A DNA stretch of 64,000 nt from Gammaproteobacteria bacterium (GCA_004173475.1 SEBU01000001.1:124001-188000), one strand, 5' to 3'; positions 17,790 through 27,423 are shown, numbered from the stretch's first letter. Numbers and translations are program-made. The notes: generated by a model from the sequence alone, not told the origin.

Positions 17790-18956
17790 ATGTCACAAGA
17801 TGAAAAATATATTGATTTTATGTCGATCCGGAAATACACCTCCGGTATCTCCATCGTAGTTACTATCGCCGCAATCATTTCTATTGCCACTTTTGGTTTT
17901 AAACTGGGGTTGGATTTTACTGGCGGCACACAGCTGCAGTTGTCGCTGGATCGCCCTGCGGATTTGCCAAAAATTTATCATGTACTTGAAGAAGAAAAAT
18001 TGCGCGGCCCGAATGCCGTCATCTTTGGCGCTGAAACGGAAGTTATGGTACGTACCCAGGATTTGATGAAGGACAAAGGCCAGGAACAAGTTGCTGCTGA
18101 AGTTGCAAAACTGGGCGAAGGCGCCAGCTTAAAATCAGTGGTTCAACCAAGCCGCGACCAGGTAGGTTTTGCCAATGTTTTAGTGATTAGTAATGTGACG
18201 CCGCAGAAAGTCTTGCAAAGCAATATTTTCGATGAAGCGCGCTTTGGCAAAGTAGATATAACAGCAAGCGGAGCAGATACCCATGTTGCTATCGAACATC
18301 CTTTAGAAAGAATCTACAGCCAATACTTACAAGGCAAAATTGCGGAAGCCACTCAAGCTAAGATTGAAGTACGCAGCAGTGAAGAAGTAGGACCACAAAT
18401 CGGTGAAGAGCTTTTCAATAGCGGCGGCCTAGGCATTTTATGTGCGTTTGCACTGGTATTTTTATACGTCGCAGTACAATTTCAATGGAAATTTTCGCTA
18501 GGTGCAATTGTGTCTCTTCTCCATGACACCATTGTCACCTTGGGTGTATTTGCTTTGTTTCAATGGGATTTCGATTTAACCGTACTCGCCGCTATTCTTG
18601 CGCTTATTGGTTACTCCATTAACGATACCATCGTAATATTCGACCGAATTCGCGAAAACTTCCGCAAGCTGCGCAAGCAAGACGCGCTCACGATTGTTAA
18701 TATTTCTATGACGCAAACCCTCGCCCGCTCAATAATGACTTCTATGACGGTGTTCTTGGTGATGGTGGTTTTATTTTTGTTTGGTGGCGAATTACTGGCA
18801 GGTTTTTCTAAGGCCATGTTGGTGGGTGTTGTGATTGGTACTTACTCTTCTATTTATATTGCCGCTAATACAACCGTTGCCTTAGGTATCAGCAAAGAAG
18901 ATTTAATGCCGCGCCCGAAAGAAGGTGAAGGAAGCGAAGTCGATATAGCTCCCTAA
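17790..18956 (+). CDS. secF: Protein translocase subunit SecF (enlarged periplasmic domain)
   Basis: Partner of SecD in proton-driven export. The 388-residue product has membrane segment 1 at about 17-37, the LDFTGGTQLQL motif at 41-51, VGPQIGEEL at about 210-218, then membrane segments 2-6 with ALIGYSINDTIVIFDRIREN. E. coli SecF is 323 residues, so the periplasmic part between segments 1 and 2 (about 40-217) is enlarged by roughly 70 residues. The extra part (about 85-165) looks globular, with no low-complexity run. The gene ends ahead of a strong terminator. Confidence 0.96.
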   Translation: MSQDEKYIDFMSIRKYTSGISIVVTIAAIISIATFGFKLGLDFTGGTQLQLSLDRPADLPKIYHVLEEEKLRGPNAVIFGAETEVMVRTQDLMKDKGQEQVAAEVAKLGEGASLKSVVQPSRDQVGFANVLVISNVTPQKVLQSNIFDEARFGKVDITASGADTHVAIEHPLERIYSQYLQGKIAEATQAKIEVRSSEEVGPQIGEELFNSGGLGILCAFALVFLYVAVQFQWKFSLGAIVSLLHDTIVTLGVFALFQWDFDLTVLAAILALIGYSINDTIVIFDRIRENFRKLRKQDALTIVNISMTQTLARSIMTSMTVFLVMVVLFLFGGELLAGFSKAMLVGVVIGTYSSIYIAANTTVALGISKEDLMPRPKEGEGSEVDIAP

Positions 18957-18982
18957 GTTGAAGCTAATTTGAAAGCAAAATA

Positions 18983-19011
18983 AAAAAACAGCGCACTGCG
19001 CTGTTTTTTTA
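18983..19011 (+). terminator. Rho-independent terminator after secF
   Basis: ACAGCGC-ACT-GCGCTGT, with A run before and T run after, 25-50 bases past the secF stop. It ends the tgt/secD/secF transcript. Confidence 0.9.
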
Positions 19012-19095
19012 TTTAGGGGCACGATTTTGCATTTAGCATCTGCCTGGTTTATCTTCTATTAAGAATAATTTTACCCACAGTATCAGTGACCTATT

Positions 19096-21099
19096 ATGGC
19101 TCAAGACATTAGCATTCGCGCCAACTTACATAACATTGAAGATGTAAAAACCTTGCGAGAAATTATCGCGCGTTTTCAGCGCATCTTTAGCGGCAGCGGA
19201 TACGGTTTATGGGAGTGGGATTTAACCAGACAAGTTATTGATTGGTCAGGTGGCTTTTGGGAACGGCTTGGTTACACGCCAGAAGATGAAGCTTATATTA
19301 ATAATGCTAATCACATCATGAGCTTTATCCATCCCGATGATCAAGAGACAAGCCAGCGAAGTCTGATGGAACATTTGCGATCAGGTAAACCATTTAACAC
19401 CAGTTATCGCGTGCGCATGAAAAATGGCGAATATATTTGGACACAAGTTCGTGCAGATTCCATACGCGATGAAAATGGCCGCGCGCTCTATATGTCTGGT
19501 GTTAGCTTTGACGTTACTGCGCTCAAGCAAGCAGAAGAAGCTTTGCGTGAATCTGAGTCGCGTCAGGAACGTATTATTCAATCTTCAAATGACGGAATTT
19601 GGGAGTGGTACGCGGACACCGGGGGGTTTCATTTTTCCAGACGTTGTTGGGAACTGATTGGCTACGACGCCAACGACGATGAAGTCACCATGGGTGAAGA
19701 CAAAATTGTTGTTTGGAGAAAACATATTCACCCGCAAGACTTGGCCAAATTCGATCAGGCTCTCGCTGACCATTTGGCTGGCAAGGGCCCTTTTGATATT
19801 GAGTATCGCCTCATAGGAAAGGACAAACAATTGCATTGGGTTCGCGGACGTGGACGCGCTAGTTTCAATGCCGAGGGCAAACCTACGCGCATGTCCGGCG
19901 CCAATATGGATATGACGCAAATTAAGCTCGCAGAGCAACGTGTTATTCAAGCCAAGGTAGCGGCTGAAAAAGCCAATCAAGCCAAGTCAGAATTCCTCTC
20001 CAGCATGAGTCACGAATTGCGCACACCATTGAATGCAATTTTGGGTTACGCGCAATTGTTTGAATACGATTTGAATTTAAATTCGCAGCAAATTGCGAAT
20101 ATGCGTGAAATTCGCAAAGCGGGCGACCACTTGCTGCAACTCATTAACGATGTGTTGGATCTCTCTAAAATTGAATCGGGAAAAATGACTGTTTCACTTG
20201 AACCCGTGCTGGTCTCAAGAATCATCAATGAAGCATTTACGCTAGTGCAACCACAGGCAGATGCAAAAGGTATAAACCTCTATCACAACGCGCACGCCAC
20301 TGAAAATTATTACGTGATTGCCGATAACGTGCGTTACAAACAAGCGCTGGTTAATTTGCTGAGCAACGCCGTGAAATATAACAATATGGGTGGAGAGGTA
20401 GAGGTAAGTACAACCATCATCGGACAAAAGTTATTGCGCTTAGGTGTGCGCGATAACGGTAAAGGTATTCCCGCCAATCGCCAGGCCGAAGTTTTCCAAC
20501 CCTTTAATCGTTTGAACGCGGAATTCAGTAACATCGAGGGATCGGGTGTAGGCTTGGTGATCACCAAACAACTTGTAGAAATGATGGATGGTCATTTGGA
20601 TTTTGAAAGTGTCGATGGTATGGGCACGCATTTTTGGATTGACTTGCCACTCGCTCTCGAATGGAACCAACAGCAAAAAGAAATCATAAAATCGGCGGAC
20701 TATGCTCCTGGCAAGCTTGCTTTCGATAGTCAAAAAAATGTGTTGTACATCGAAGATAACCCAACCAATGTTCGCCTGCTGCAACAGTTTTTTAAACGTC
20801 ATGAGTGTTTGAAACTGGATGTTGCGGAGGAGCCTTTTGTCGGAATTTATAAAGCGCGAAACGATCAACCGGATTTGATTATTTTGGATATAAACTTGCC
20901 CGGCATGGATGGTTTTGAAGCAATGAGCGTCTTGCAAAATGATCCGCTGACGAAACATATTCCGGTGATTGGTCTATCAGCGAACGCAATGCCTTACGAT
21001 ATTGAGCGCGGAATCAAGTCCGGGTTTTTTGAATATCTCACCAAACCGGTTGATATGAATCGGTTGATTGAGACATTGAATAGGGTTTTTTTAAAATAG
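19096..21099 (+). CDS. PAS-PAS hybrid sensor histidine kinase with receiver domain
   Basis: A 667-residue soluble hybrid kinase with no membrane segment. Order: PAS_3-type domain 1 (about 34-148), PAS_3-type domain 2 (about 160-282), a short coiled coil, HisKA with the phospho-accepting His at 306 in SHELRTPLN, HATPase_c (NLLSNAVKYN, DNGKGI, GSGVGLVITKQLVE), and a receiver domain (about 547-665) with acceptor Asp598 in LILDINLPG and the conserved Lys in YLTKPV. The receiver on the same chain implies a phosphorelay to a separate Hpt protein, or autoregulation. No partner regulator is adjacent; the gene stands alone between terminators. The signal is unknown. Confidence 0.93.
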   Translation: MAQDISIRANLHNIEDVKTLREIIARFQRIFSGSGYGLWEWDLTRQVIDWSGGFWERLGYTPEDEAYINNANHIMSFIHPDDQETSQRSLMEHLRSGKPFNTSYRVRMKNGEYIWTQVRADSIRDENGRALYMSGVSFDVTALKQAEEALRESESRQERIIQSSNDGIWEWYADTGGFHFSRRCWELIGYDANDDEVTMGEDKIVVWRKHIHPQDLAKFDQALADHLAGKGPFDIEYRLIGKDKQLHWVRGRGRASFNAEGKPTRMSGANMDMTQIKLAEQRVIQAKVAAEKANQAKSEFLSSMSHELRTPLNAILGYAQLFEYDLNLNSQQIANMREIRKAGDHLLQLINDVLDLSKIESGKMTVSLEPVLVSRIINEAFTLVQPQADAKGINLYHNAHATENYYVIADNVRYKQALVNLLSNAVKYNNMGGEVEVSTTIIGQKLLRLGVRDNGKGIPANRQAEVFQPFNRLNAEFSNIEGSGVGLVITKQLVEMMDGHLDFESVDGMGTHFWIDLPLALEWNQQQKEIIKSADYAPGKLAFDSQKNVLYIEDNPTNVRLLQQFFKRHECLKLDVAEEPFVGIYKARNDQPDLIILDINLPGMDGFEAMSVLQNDPLTKHIPVIGLSANAMPYDIERGIKSGFFEYLTKPVDMNRLIETLNRVFLK

Positions 21100-21157
21100 G
21101 TTTTGTCAAACATTCTTTCGCGTTGATATTTCAAATAAAAATAAAATACAGCCAAAA

Positions 21158-21191
21158 TAAAAAAAACGAGGTGCTAGGTCTCGTTTTTTTA
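21158..21191. terminator. Bidirectional terminator
   Basis: ACGAG and CTCGT arms around a nine-base loop, with A run before and T run after, between the convergent hybrid kinase gene and suhB. Works for both strands. Confidence 0.85.
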
Positions 21192-21207
21192 TTTGGATTT
21201 TAAAAAT

Positions 21208-22011
21208 TTATTTCAAATGCCCAAGATTTTTTTGAACGATCTGCAATACAGGTTTAAATACTTTTGGCGAACCACAAACAATATGGCCGGTTTCTAAATA
21301 ATCGGAACCGCCGTTAAAGTCGCTCACCAGCCCACCCGCTTCTGTAACTAACAAAATTCCAGCAGCTATATCCCACTGGTTTAATTTCATTTCCCAGAAC
21401 GCATCAAAGCGACCTGCGGCTACGTACGCCATATCCAAAGCCGCTGAACCACAACGACGAATGCCGGATGTTTCGCCCGCAATTTCTTTAACAGTCTCAA
21501 GATAAGGAACAATGTGTTCAAGCGCATAACCGCTAAAAGGAATTCCTGTACCAATAAGCGCACCTTCAAACCCTCGACGAGGAGATACACGAATACGACG
21601 ATCATTGAGCTTTGCACCACGGCCACGGCTGGCGGTAAATTCTTCACGCTTGATGGGATCTATAACAACAGCATGTTCAAGTTGGCCTTTGTATTTACAG
21701 GCAATGGAAACAGAGAAATGCGGTAAACCATGAATAAAATTGGTGGTGCCGTCAAGCGGATCGATAATCCATTCGTAGTCAGAATTTTTGCCTTCCTGAT
21801 ATCCGCCCTCTTCACCGCGGAAACTATGGTCCGGGTAGGCTTTACGGAGATGATAAATAATTTCTTTTTCAGCAGCCTTGTCCACTTCCGTCACAAAATC
21901 ATTGCGACTTTTCGTTTCGATGGAGATTAAATCGACACGTTCAAACGCGCGCTCAATCAATTCAGCTGCTTTACGGCCAGCGCGCAAAGCAATAGTTAAC
22001 ATGGGTTCCAT
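21208..22011 (-). CDS. suhB: Inositol-1-monophosphatase / rRNA-transcription factor SuhB
   Basis: Magnesium-dependent phosphatase of the inositol monophosphatase family; in E. coli SuhB also joins the ribosomal antitermination complex. The 267-residue length fits. Motifs in order: NDFVTEVDKAAE, a glutamate pair in FRGEEGG, the metal-site WIIDPLDGTTNFIHG, and WDIAAGILLVTEAGG near the C-terminus. RRCGSAALDMAYVAAGR is the usual SuhB signature. Start MEPMLTIALRAGRKA matches the E. coli N-terminus in kind. It converges with the hybrid kinase gene and is transcribed from the 183-base gap that follows the MFS gene. Confidence 0.95.
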   Translation of the reverse strand: MEPMLTIALRAGRKAAELIERAFERVDLISIETKSRNDFVTEVDKAAEKEIIYHLRKAYPDHSFRGEEGGYQEGKNSDYEWIIDPLDGTTNFIHGLPHFSVSIACKYKGQLEHAVVIDPIKREEFTASRGRGAKLNDRRIRVSPRRGFEGALIGTGIPFSGYALEHIVPYLETVKEIAGETSGIRRCGSAALDMAYVAAGRFDAFWEMKLNQWDIAAGILLVTEAGGLVSDFNGGSDYLETGHIVCGSPKVFKPVLQIVQKNLGHLK

Positions 22012-22194
22012 AAAGCACCATTAATAAGAGGGAGGATGTGAAAGAGCATAGCCGCAGACGCTTCAATCAATATTCGATGGCGCCTCTCGCTGAGGGCGGG
22101 CAGTATAACAGCCGCCCCGCTTTTGCTCTAGAGAACCCTAAAAAATTAACGCCTAAATATGTGGTGACGAAAGCCGACATATTTGCAGCTATAT

Positions 22195-23379
22195 TTAGAC
22201 CTTCGCGCTTTTGACATACACGCGATTAAACACTACGAGCGCAAATAAAATAATCGCGAGATTCACAGCGAAGACCTGGTGATATCCGTAAATATCCGCA
22301 ACCACACTTACCACCAAGCTACTCAGGAGATTTCCCATATGGGTGGTATTGGTATAGAGACCAGAGGCCATACCAGAGCGTCCTGGCAATAGATCCTGAA
22401 TAAGCGATACACCCAAGCCAGCTAGAATACCGATGAACATGGCGTTGAAAATCTGTAACGCAAAAAACTGCCATAACTCAGTGCCAAAATACACACCCAG
22501 GTAAAGCCCCAAAGCCGCGATGCCCGCCAAATTAATCAAACTCATGATCTTTATTCGCGAGGCGTAATAGCCCGCCAGCAGCATAAATGGAATTTCCAAT
22601 CCAGCGGCTGTGCCCATCACCCACCCCATCCATTGGGTGCCAATCCCCAACCCATCCTTAAGGTGTAAGGGAAAACTAATCAAGTAAGCGTTATTAGCGC
22701 CCCACATTAAGGAAAAGCCGATCAAACTCAATATTAATGCCCGCTTTTGCGCGCGCTCAAGCGGAGGCTTTTTTGACTCCTGTTGATCAGTATTCTGCTG
22801 ACTTTGCAGACGCGGAAGCAGTCGAAGACTGAGAATTGCAATAACTATGAACATAGTGGCCGCGAATAAATACATAAACTTAAAGCCCATATAGGACGCC
22901 ACCAGGAAACCCGTTGGCGGCCCCGCAACCCATGCAATAGCAATTTGGGCACGTACTATGGCGTTAAAGAGGGGAATTCGATCACCTGGAATATTATGTT
23001 TGGCGTAATCGAGGCTATACGCCATGATTTGCGAAAAAGAAACCATCGCAAAACTTAAGAAAATCACTACGCATCCCGCTACCAACCAATAATGTTTTGA
23101 AAAGGCCAGCGTTACGCACACTAAACAACCCACTAAGCAACAGGCTGCGACAAGAGGCCTGCGATCACTTACACCATCGGACCATCGCCCGATAAAATAA
23201 TTGTAAGCCATACCCGCCACGGCAAGCCCGGCAAATGGAATGCCTACTAACAGAGGACGAACGCCAATTTCTTTTGCCAGAAACATGCTCAGCGTCGGCA
23301 GGATGAGGGCGCCAACGAATCCGACCATGCAAAATAATGTGTAAATACCTAGAGCAACAGGACGAAATAATGGTGCCAC
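22195..23379 (-). CDS. MFS transporter, sugar efflux (SetA/SetB)-like
   Basis: A 394-residue inner-membrane protein with 12 predicted membrane segments in two halves, separated by a polar loop rich in Gln and Lys (about 195-212). The A-loop motif YNYFIGRWSDGVSDRRP after segment 2 is the major facilitator signature. The overall pattern, including the GMASGLYTNTTHMGNLLSS helix, resembles sugar-efflux transporters of the Set family, which expel sugars and sugar phosphate analogues. The substrate is inferred from the family only. It is monocistronic and divergent from a small hypothetical gene. Confidence 0.82.
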   Translation of the reverse strand: MAPLFRPVALGIYTLFCMVGFVGALILPTLSMFLAKEIGVRPLLVGIPFAGLAVAGMAYNYFIGRWSDGVSDRRPLVAACCLVGCLVCVTLAFSKHYWLVAGCVVIFLSFAMVSFSQIMAYSLDYAKHNIPGDRIPLFNAIVRAQIAIAWVAGPPTGFLVASYMGFKFMYLFAATMFIVIAILSLRLLPRLQSQQNTDQQESKKPPLERAQKRALILSLIGFSLMWGANNAYLISFPLHLKDGLGIGTQWMGWVMGTAAGLEIPFMLLAGYYASRIKIMSLINLAGIAALGLYLGVYFGTELWQFFALQIFNAMFIGILAGLGVSLIQDLLPGRSGMASGLYTNTTHMGNLLSSLVVSVVADIYGYHQVFAVNLAIILFALVVFNRVYVKSAKV

Positions 23380-23508
23380 AAAATCAACCAGGGAAATGAA
23401 TAAGAAGATAATAGAAACTTGCGTTAGAATAGCCGAAATTTATTTTCACTGACATCTACCAGGCCTGGATTTACTTTTCCCAACACAGGCGAACATGCGA
23501 GTAATATT

Positions 23509-23832
23509 ATGCAATCCATTAGCATACAGATTCAGCCAGAATTTTTAGCGGAATTTGATCGCGCTGCATTTTTAACACAAGTACGATCTGTAGGACGCTC
23601 ACCGGAAATAGATGAGTTTACTGAGAAAGGCAAAACTTATCTCAGCTTTAATTTTTTTACCGAGTTTCCGAAAAAATTGTGGCAGGATTTACAACAAGCA
23701 CTTTATCAACACGCTGAATATTCAAAAATTATTTCGCCTATTTCGACTGCGGTTTGCGAGGACGAATCGCATCCGGAAGGCTATTTAATTTTGCATCATT
23801 TCGACAAAACAGAAAAAGTCGATCAGCTTTAA
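23509..23832 (+). CDS. Conserved-looking hypothetical protein
   Basis: A 107-residue soluble protein with no recognised family, no signal peptide and no membrane segment. The composition is ordinary for the genome, with an acidic C-terminus (CEDESHPEGYLILHHFD). The N-terminal IQPEFLAEFDRAAFLTQVRS suggests helices. It is divergent from the MFS gene and precedes the GTPase gene by 113 bases. The coding call rests on length, sensible amino-acid composition and position. Confidence 0.65.
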   Translation: MQSISIQIQPEFLAEFDRAAFLTQVRSVGRSPEIDEFTEKGKTYLSFNFFTEFPKKLWQDLQQALYQHAEYSKIISPISTAVCEDESHPEGYLILHHFDKTEKVDQL

Positions 23833-23945
23833 TTCCATTTTCGTTCGCCCTAAGCGCGCACCATTCAAAATGATGCGTCAGTGATGATAGCCTTCAGCTG
23901 CGTTGCTCAGGGCAAAAGATTCATTTAATTATTTTTTGAGAAATT

Positions 23946-24884
23946 ATGTCAGTCATTAATTGGTTCCCCGGTCACATGCACAAAGCTCGCAAGGAAATTG
24001 CGGAAGTGATGCCACACGTAGATGTGATAATTGAGATGCTGGACGCGCGCATCCCTTTTTCCAGTGAAAACCCATTGGTTCCGGCATTACGAGGCAATAC
24101 TCCTTGCATTAAATTGTTGAACAAAGCTGATTTGGCAGATCCAGTAATAACCGAGCTATGGATTGCCGAATTGGAGAAAACGCAAGGCGTCAAAGCATTA
24201 CCCGTTAGCCAACAAAATCCTGAGCAAATTCGTCAACTTTTGCACGCCTGTGAAGCGCTTGCACCCGAGCGTAATGCGTCTATCCACCCTGCCCGCGCCA
24301 TGATCATGGGAATTCCAAATGTTGGAAAATCCACGCTTATAAATACGCTCGCCGGTCGAGTGGTGGCGAAAACCGGTAACGAAGCGGGCATCACCAAATC
24401 GCAACAAAAAATTAAATTGGAAAACGGTTTTTTGTTAACAGATACACCGGGATTTTTATGGCCGAAGCTAACTCCACCCTCTTGCGGTTATCGCCTCGCC
24501 ATTACCGGTGCTATAAAAGACACAGTTTTTGATTACGCTGATATTGCACTTTATGCTGCGGAATATTTATTGAAAGCCTATCCAGACGAATTAAAAACAC
24601 GTTATAAATTGGAAAGTTTGCCTGAGAGCGATATTGAATTATTAGAGGCGATAGGTTCTAAACGCGGCTGCACCAGCAAAGGCGGCGGTGTAGATATTCA
24701 AAAAGTATCGTCGCTACTAATTACAGAACTGCGTGCAGGTTTGCTTGGCCGGATCACCTTTGAAACACCGGAGATGACCACGCAAGAAGTTATAGACGCA
24801 AATTTATCCGATGAGATTAAAGCAAAGGAAAAAGAAGAAGCCGACAGAATACGTCGGCTGAAGACACGAAAAAATCGCCGTTAA
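23946..24884 (+). CDS. ylqF: Circularly permuted ribosome-biogenesis GTPase (YlqF/RbgA family)
   Basis: A 312-residue GTPase whose motifs appear in permuted order: G4 (NKAD) near residue 59 comes before the P-loop G1 (GIPNVGKST, about 121-129), G2 and G3 (DTPG). The opening INWFPGHMHKARKEI is the family N-terminal signature. In Bacillus, RbgA helps late assembly of the 50S subunit; in gammaproteobacteria the role is inferred. The C-terminal tail is strongly basic, as expected for rRNA contact. Good candidate for the same function here. Confidence 0.9.
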   Translation: MSVINWFPGHMHKARKEIAEVMPHVDVIIEMLDARIPFSSENPLVPALRGNTPCIKLLNKADLADPVITELWIAELEKTQGVKALPVSQQNPEQIRQLLHACEALAPERNASIHPARAMIMGIPNVGKSTLINTLAGRVVAKTGNEAGITKSQQKIKLENGFLLTDTPGFLWPKLTPPSCGYRLAITGAIKDTVFDYADIALYAAEYLLKAYPDELKTRYKLESLPESDIELLEAIGSKRGCTSKGGGVDIQKVSSLLITELRAGLLGRITFETPEMTTQEVIDANLSDEIKAKEKEEADRIRRLKTRKNRR

Positions 24885-24890
24885 TGCTAG

Positions 24891-25850
24891 TTAGTTTTTT
24901 CCTTCTATCACACCGCGCACATAACTAACTAACTCTTCGCTGCCCATGGTTTCAGGAATCTGGGCAGGTAAGGTGCGTGTGTGCCATCTTACTTCCCAAT
25001 CAAGATGCTCACCGGGGGCCAGCTTCGTCATAACACCCTGTTGCGCAATTTCCCAAAAAGTTTTTTCGAAATTGGCAAACAAATCTATTTCACCTTCACC
25101 AGACACAATCAATTCAACCGGCACGTCAGCAAATTCTTTTATCAACAATTTTCCAGCTGTTGTGTAAGCAACCCAGCCTTCTTTACCATCGGTCATCAAT
25201 TTGTGATGATTTTGGAGCAGATACTCAGGCTCATATTTTGCCCACGTTAGATCGCCGATATGTTCAACAGCGAGGGGATAAAAAATCCCGCTATTACTTT
25301 CGGTGTTACCCTGTGGAAAAAATGCCATACCTTTCGGATTAAATCGGGTGACTTCCCAAGCTGCGACATTTTTATCTACGTTAGAATGGTTATAGATTGA
25401 GTAGATAATACTGATGCATTTTTTTTCCGGATTAAGACCGTAACTTTTAACGAACTTATAGCCGGTGCGAGGATCGATTTTACTGGTGAAAATAATTCTA
25501 TTTTCAACAACGCTAACTTCATAGGGCGCGCTGTCTAACACATCAATTGGAGGCCAACCCCATTCACTTTGGGGACTGGACCAAAACACACTGCCCCAAA
25601 TAGAATTATTTGTTTTACTCGAAACTAATAAAATTTCTTCGCCGTCTATTTTTAACGAGCTTATACGACCGGCTACATTAGCAACGATTTCCAGTTGGGC
25701 CTGGCCTTGGGTAATAGTGTAAACACTGCCCTTGTGCGTAACGAAGGCAGGCAAATTAGCAGTATCGATTGTGTTTTTGCGATTATTATCGCATGCATGC
25801 AAAATGCAGGTGAGTAACAGTAATAACACCAGTTGGCAGGATGACTTCAT
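24891..25850 (-). CDS. Lipoprotein of the DUF4380 type (mutarotase-like fold)
   Basis: A 319-residue predicted lipoprotein: the leader ends CILHAC. The body contains GSVFWSSPQSEWGWPPIDVLD and later AAWEVTRFNPKG, which match what is known of DUF4380 proteins, thought to have a galactose-mutarotase-like beta-sandwich fold. The carbohydrate link is inference from the fold and from this organism's polysaccharide lifestyle. No signature of a degradation cluster is adjacent. It converges with ylqF, six bases apart, without a recognisable terminator between them. Confidence 0.72.
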   Translation of the reverse strand: MKSSCQLVLLLLLTCILHACDNNRKNTIDTANLPAFVTHKGSVYTITQGQAQLEIVANVAGRISSLKIDGEEILLVSSKTNNSIWGSVFWSSPQSEWGWPPIDVLDSAPYEVSVVENRIIFTSKIDPRTGYKFVKSYGLNPEKKCISIIYSIYNHSNVDKNVAAWEVTRFNPKGMAFFPQGNTESNSGIFYPLAVEHIGDLTWAKYEPEYLLQNHHKLMTDGKEGWVAYTTAGKLLIKEFADVPVELIVSGEGEIDLFANFEKTFWEIAQQGVMTKLAPGEHLDWEVRWHTRTLPAQIPETMGSEELVSYVRGVIEGKN

Positions 25851-26008
25851 TTAATCCTCATCGAAAAACTACCGGAAATCGAAATCTGCATTTCGTAATA
25901 TCGCGCTGACCTTAGCGCACCTAACGTCCCGTAAAACACAATATACATTCCAGCAAAACCTAGTTTAACGAGATTTGCTGGATATAACTATTTAACTCTT
26001 CGTCAAAA

Positions 26009-26857
26009 CTAGTAAAGCAACGTAAATAATTTTCGCTGGAACTCTGCCGCTAGCGAATCGCCTTTTCCCAGTGCGGACAAAATATCCATGAATGTCTTTT
26101 TCACAGCACCTTCCGCAAAGTTGCGATCTTTACGTAAAATCTCCAGCAACAATTCCAGCGCTGGGCGATGCGCAGATTCGGCATTGTATTGAATTGCGAG
26201 CTGATAAGCACAATTTAAATTGGTTGGATCATTAGCATGAGCAGCTTCGAGTGCAATCAACTCCGGTGTTTTAGCCGCCTGCTTTTTAAGCTCAACCTGC
26301 GCAATAAGCTGGTCGTAGTGTGCATCCCGATCCGCCATCTTGATTGTCGTCAGAATTGCCTCAGCGTTATCAATTCGATTTAGTTCGAGGTGACATTGCG
26401 CCAACAGACAAGCAATAGCAGCGTCGTGTTTTGACTCCTCATACGCTTGGCGTAACAATGGCAACGCCGAATTAAAATCGCCGGCCATAATAAATGCCTG
26501 AGCTTCATTAACATTTTTTTCCCAAAGCTTTGGTAAATGTTTTTCAAGAAGCTCTCGCACTTGCTTTTCTGGTAAAGCGCCAGCGAAACCATCAATGGGT
26601 TGACCATCCTTCATTAACATAACTGTGGGCAAACTACGCACACCGAATTGTGACGAAATCATATTCATTTCATCTGAATTTACTTTTGCCAGTAAAAAAG
26701 CACCGGCATATTCATTAGCAAGCTTTTCTAAAATAGGCATCAAACTTTTACACGGAGCGCACCACTCTGCCCAGAAATCTACTAACACAGGGCGCACAAA
26801 TGATTCTTCTATTAAATATTGTTTTGCGTTTTCAAGATTAATTTCGACAATATTCAT
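26009..26857 (-). CDS. cnoX: Thioredoxin-like co-chaperone CnoX (YbbN)
   Basis: A 282-residue protein: an N-terminal thioredoxin domain with active site FWAEWCAPC near residue 35 and the cis-Pro in RSLPTVMLM, then about 170 residues of TPR-like helices (AFIMAGDFNSALPLLRQAYE, CHLELNRIDNAEAIL). This domain order is that of CnoX/YbbN, a chaperone-linked thioredoxin protecting proteins from hypochlorite damage. E. coli CnoX has an SQHC site; here a CAPC site suggests retained redox activity. Its ATG overlaps the stop of yaeQ by four bases. Confidence 0.93.
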   Translation of the reverse strand: MNIVEINLENAKQYLIEESFVRPVLVDFWAEWCAPCKSLMPILEKLANEYAGAFLLAKVNSDEMNMISSQFGVRSLPTVMLMKDGQPIDGFAGALPEKQVRELLEKHLPKLWEKNVNEAQAFIMAGDFNSALPLLRQAYEESKHDAAIACLLAQCHLELNRIDNAEAILTTIKMADRDAHYDQLIAQVELKKQAAKTPELIALEAAHANDPTNLNCAYQLAIQYNAESAHRPALELLLEILRKDRNFAEGAVKKTFMDILSALGKGDSLAAEFQRKLFTLLY

Positions 26858-27396
26858 TTAACAGTTTCCATTTCCAGTAAGGTGATAGTGACGTTGTCCG
26901 AAGCGTTGGAAATATAAGCAATCGATTCAGTAATAGTCACACTCAAACTCATTGTTTTGTCAGCAAGCGCGCAAAGCGCTTGTAATTCATCTACTTTAAA
27001 ATAATTTATCACTACCTTTGGCAAAGCATTAATTGCAGCAGCATTGGTTTTCCACCACACATCCAAACCGCGACCGTAGCTAAATACTTTTACAGCGCTC
27101 GACTGGCTGGCCCCTTTTTTTAAACGATCCGGTGACGGCTGGCCAACTTCAATCCACTCTAGAATAGTGCCGTTATCATGTTTCAACCAAAGCTCAGGGT
27201 CTTCCGGTGAAGACAGGCCGCGCGCAAATGTTAAATTTTCCGCAGCCCGGTAACAAAAGGCTAGAATGCGCACCATCATGCGTTCGATAGTTTCTGAGGG
27301 ATGGAGTGCGATAGTCAGGTTGTAGTCGCCGTATACCTGGGTATCCATATTGGATAGCGACAGATTCAGCTTATGGATGGTTGGCTTTTCTGCCAC
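26854..27396 (-). CDS. yaeQ: YaeQ family protein
   Basis: A 180-residue soluble protein of the YaeQ family, whose fold resembles a PD-(D/E)XK nuclease; the cellular role is unknown. Family hallmarks: LHPSETIERMMVRILAFCY, LTFARGL, PELWLKHDNG, WIEVGQPSPDRLKK and ADKTMSLSVTI. A GTG at 27396 gives the usual length of about 181 residues; a frame from further upstream (27453) would run through the neighbouring gene's start. It overlaps cnoX by four bases (translational coupling likely). Confidence 0.9.
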   Translation of the reverse strand: MAEKPTIHKLNLSLSNMDTQVYGDYNLTIALHPSETIERMMVRILAFCYRAAENLTFARGLSSPEDPELWLKHDNGTILEWIEVGQPSPDRLKKGASQSSAVKVFSYGRGLDVWWKTNAAAINALPKVVINYFKVDELQALCALADKTMSLSVTITESIAYISNASDNVTITLLEMETVK

Positions 27397-27423
27397 AATT
27401 TTCTCACTTTCAACAGTAATACA

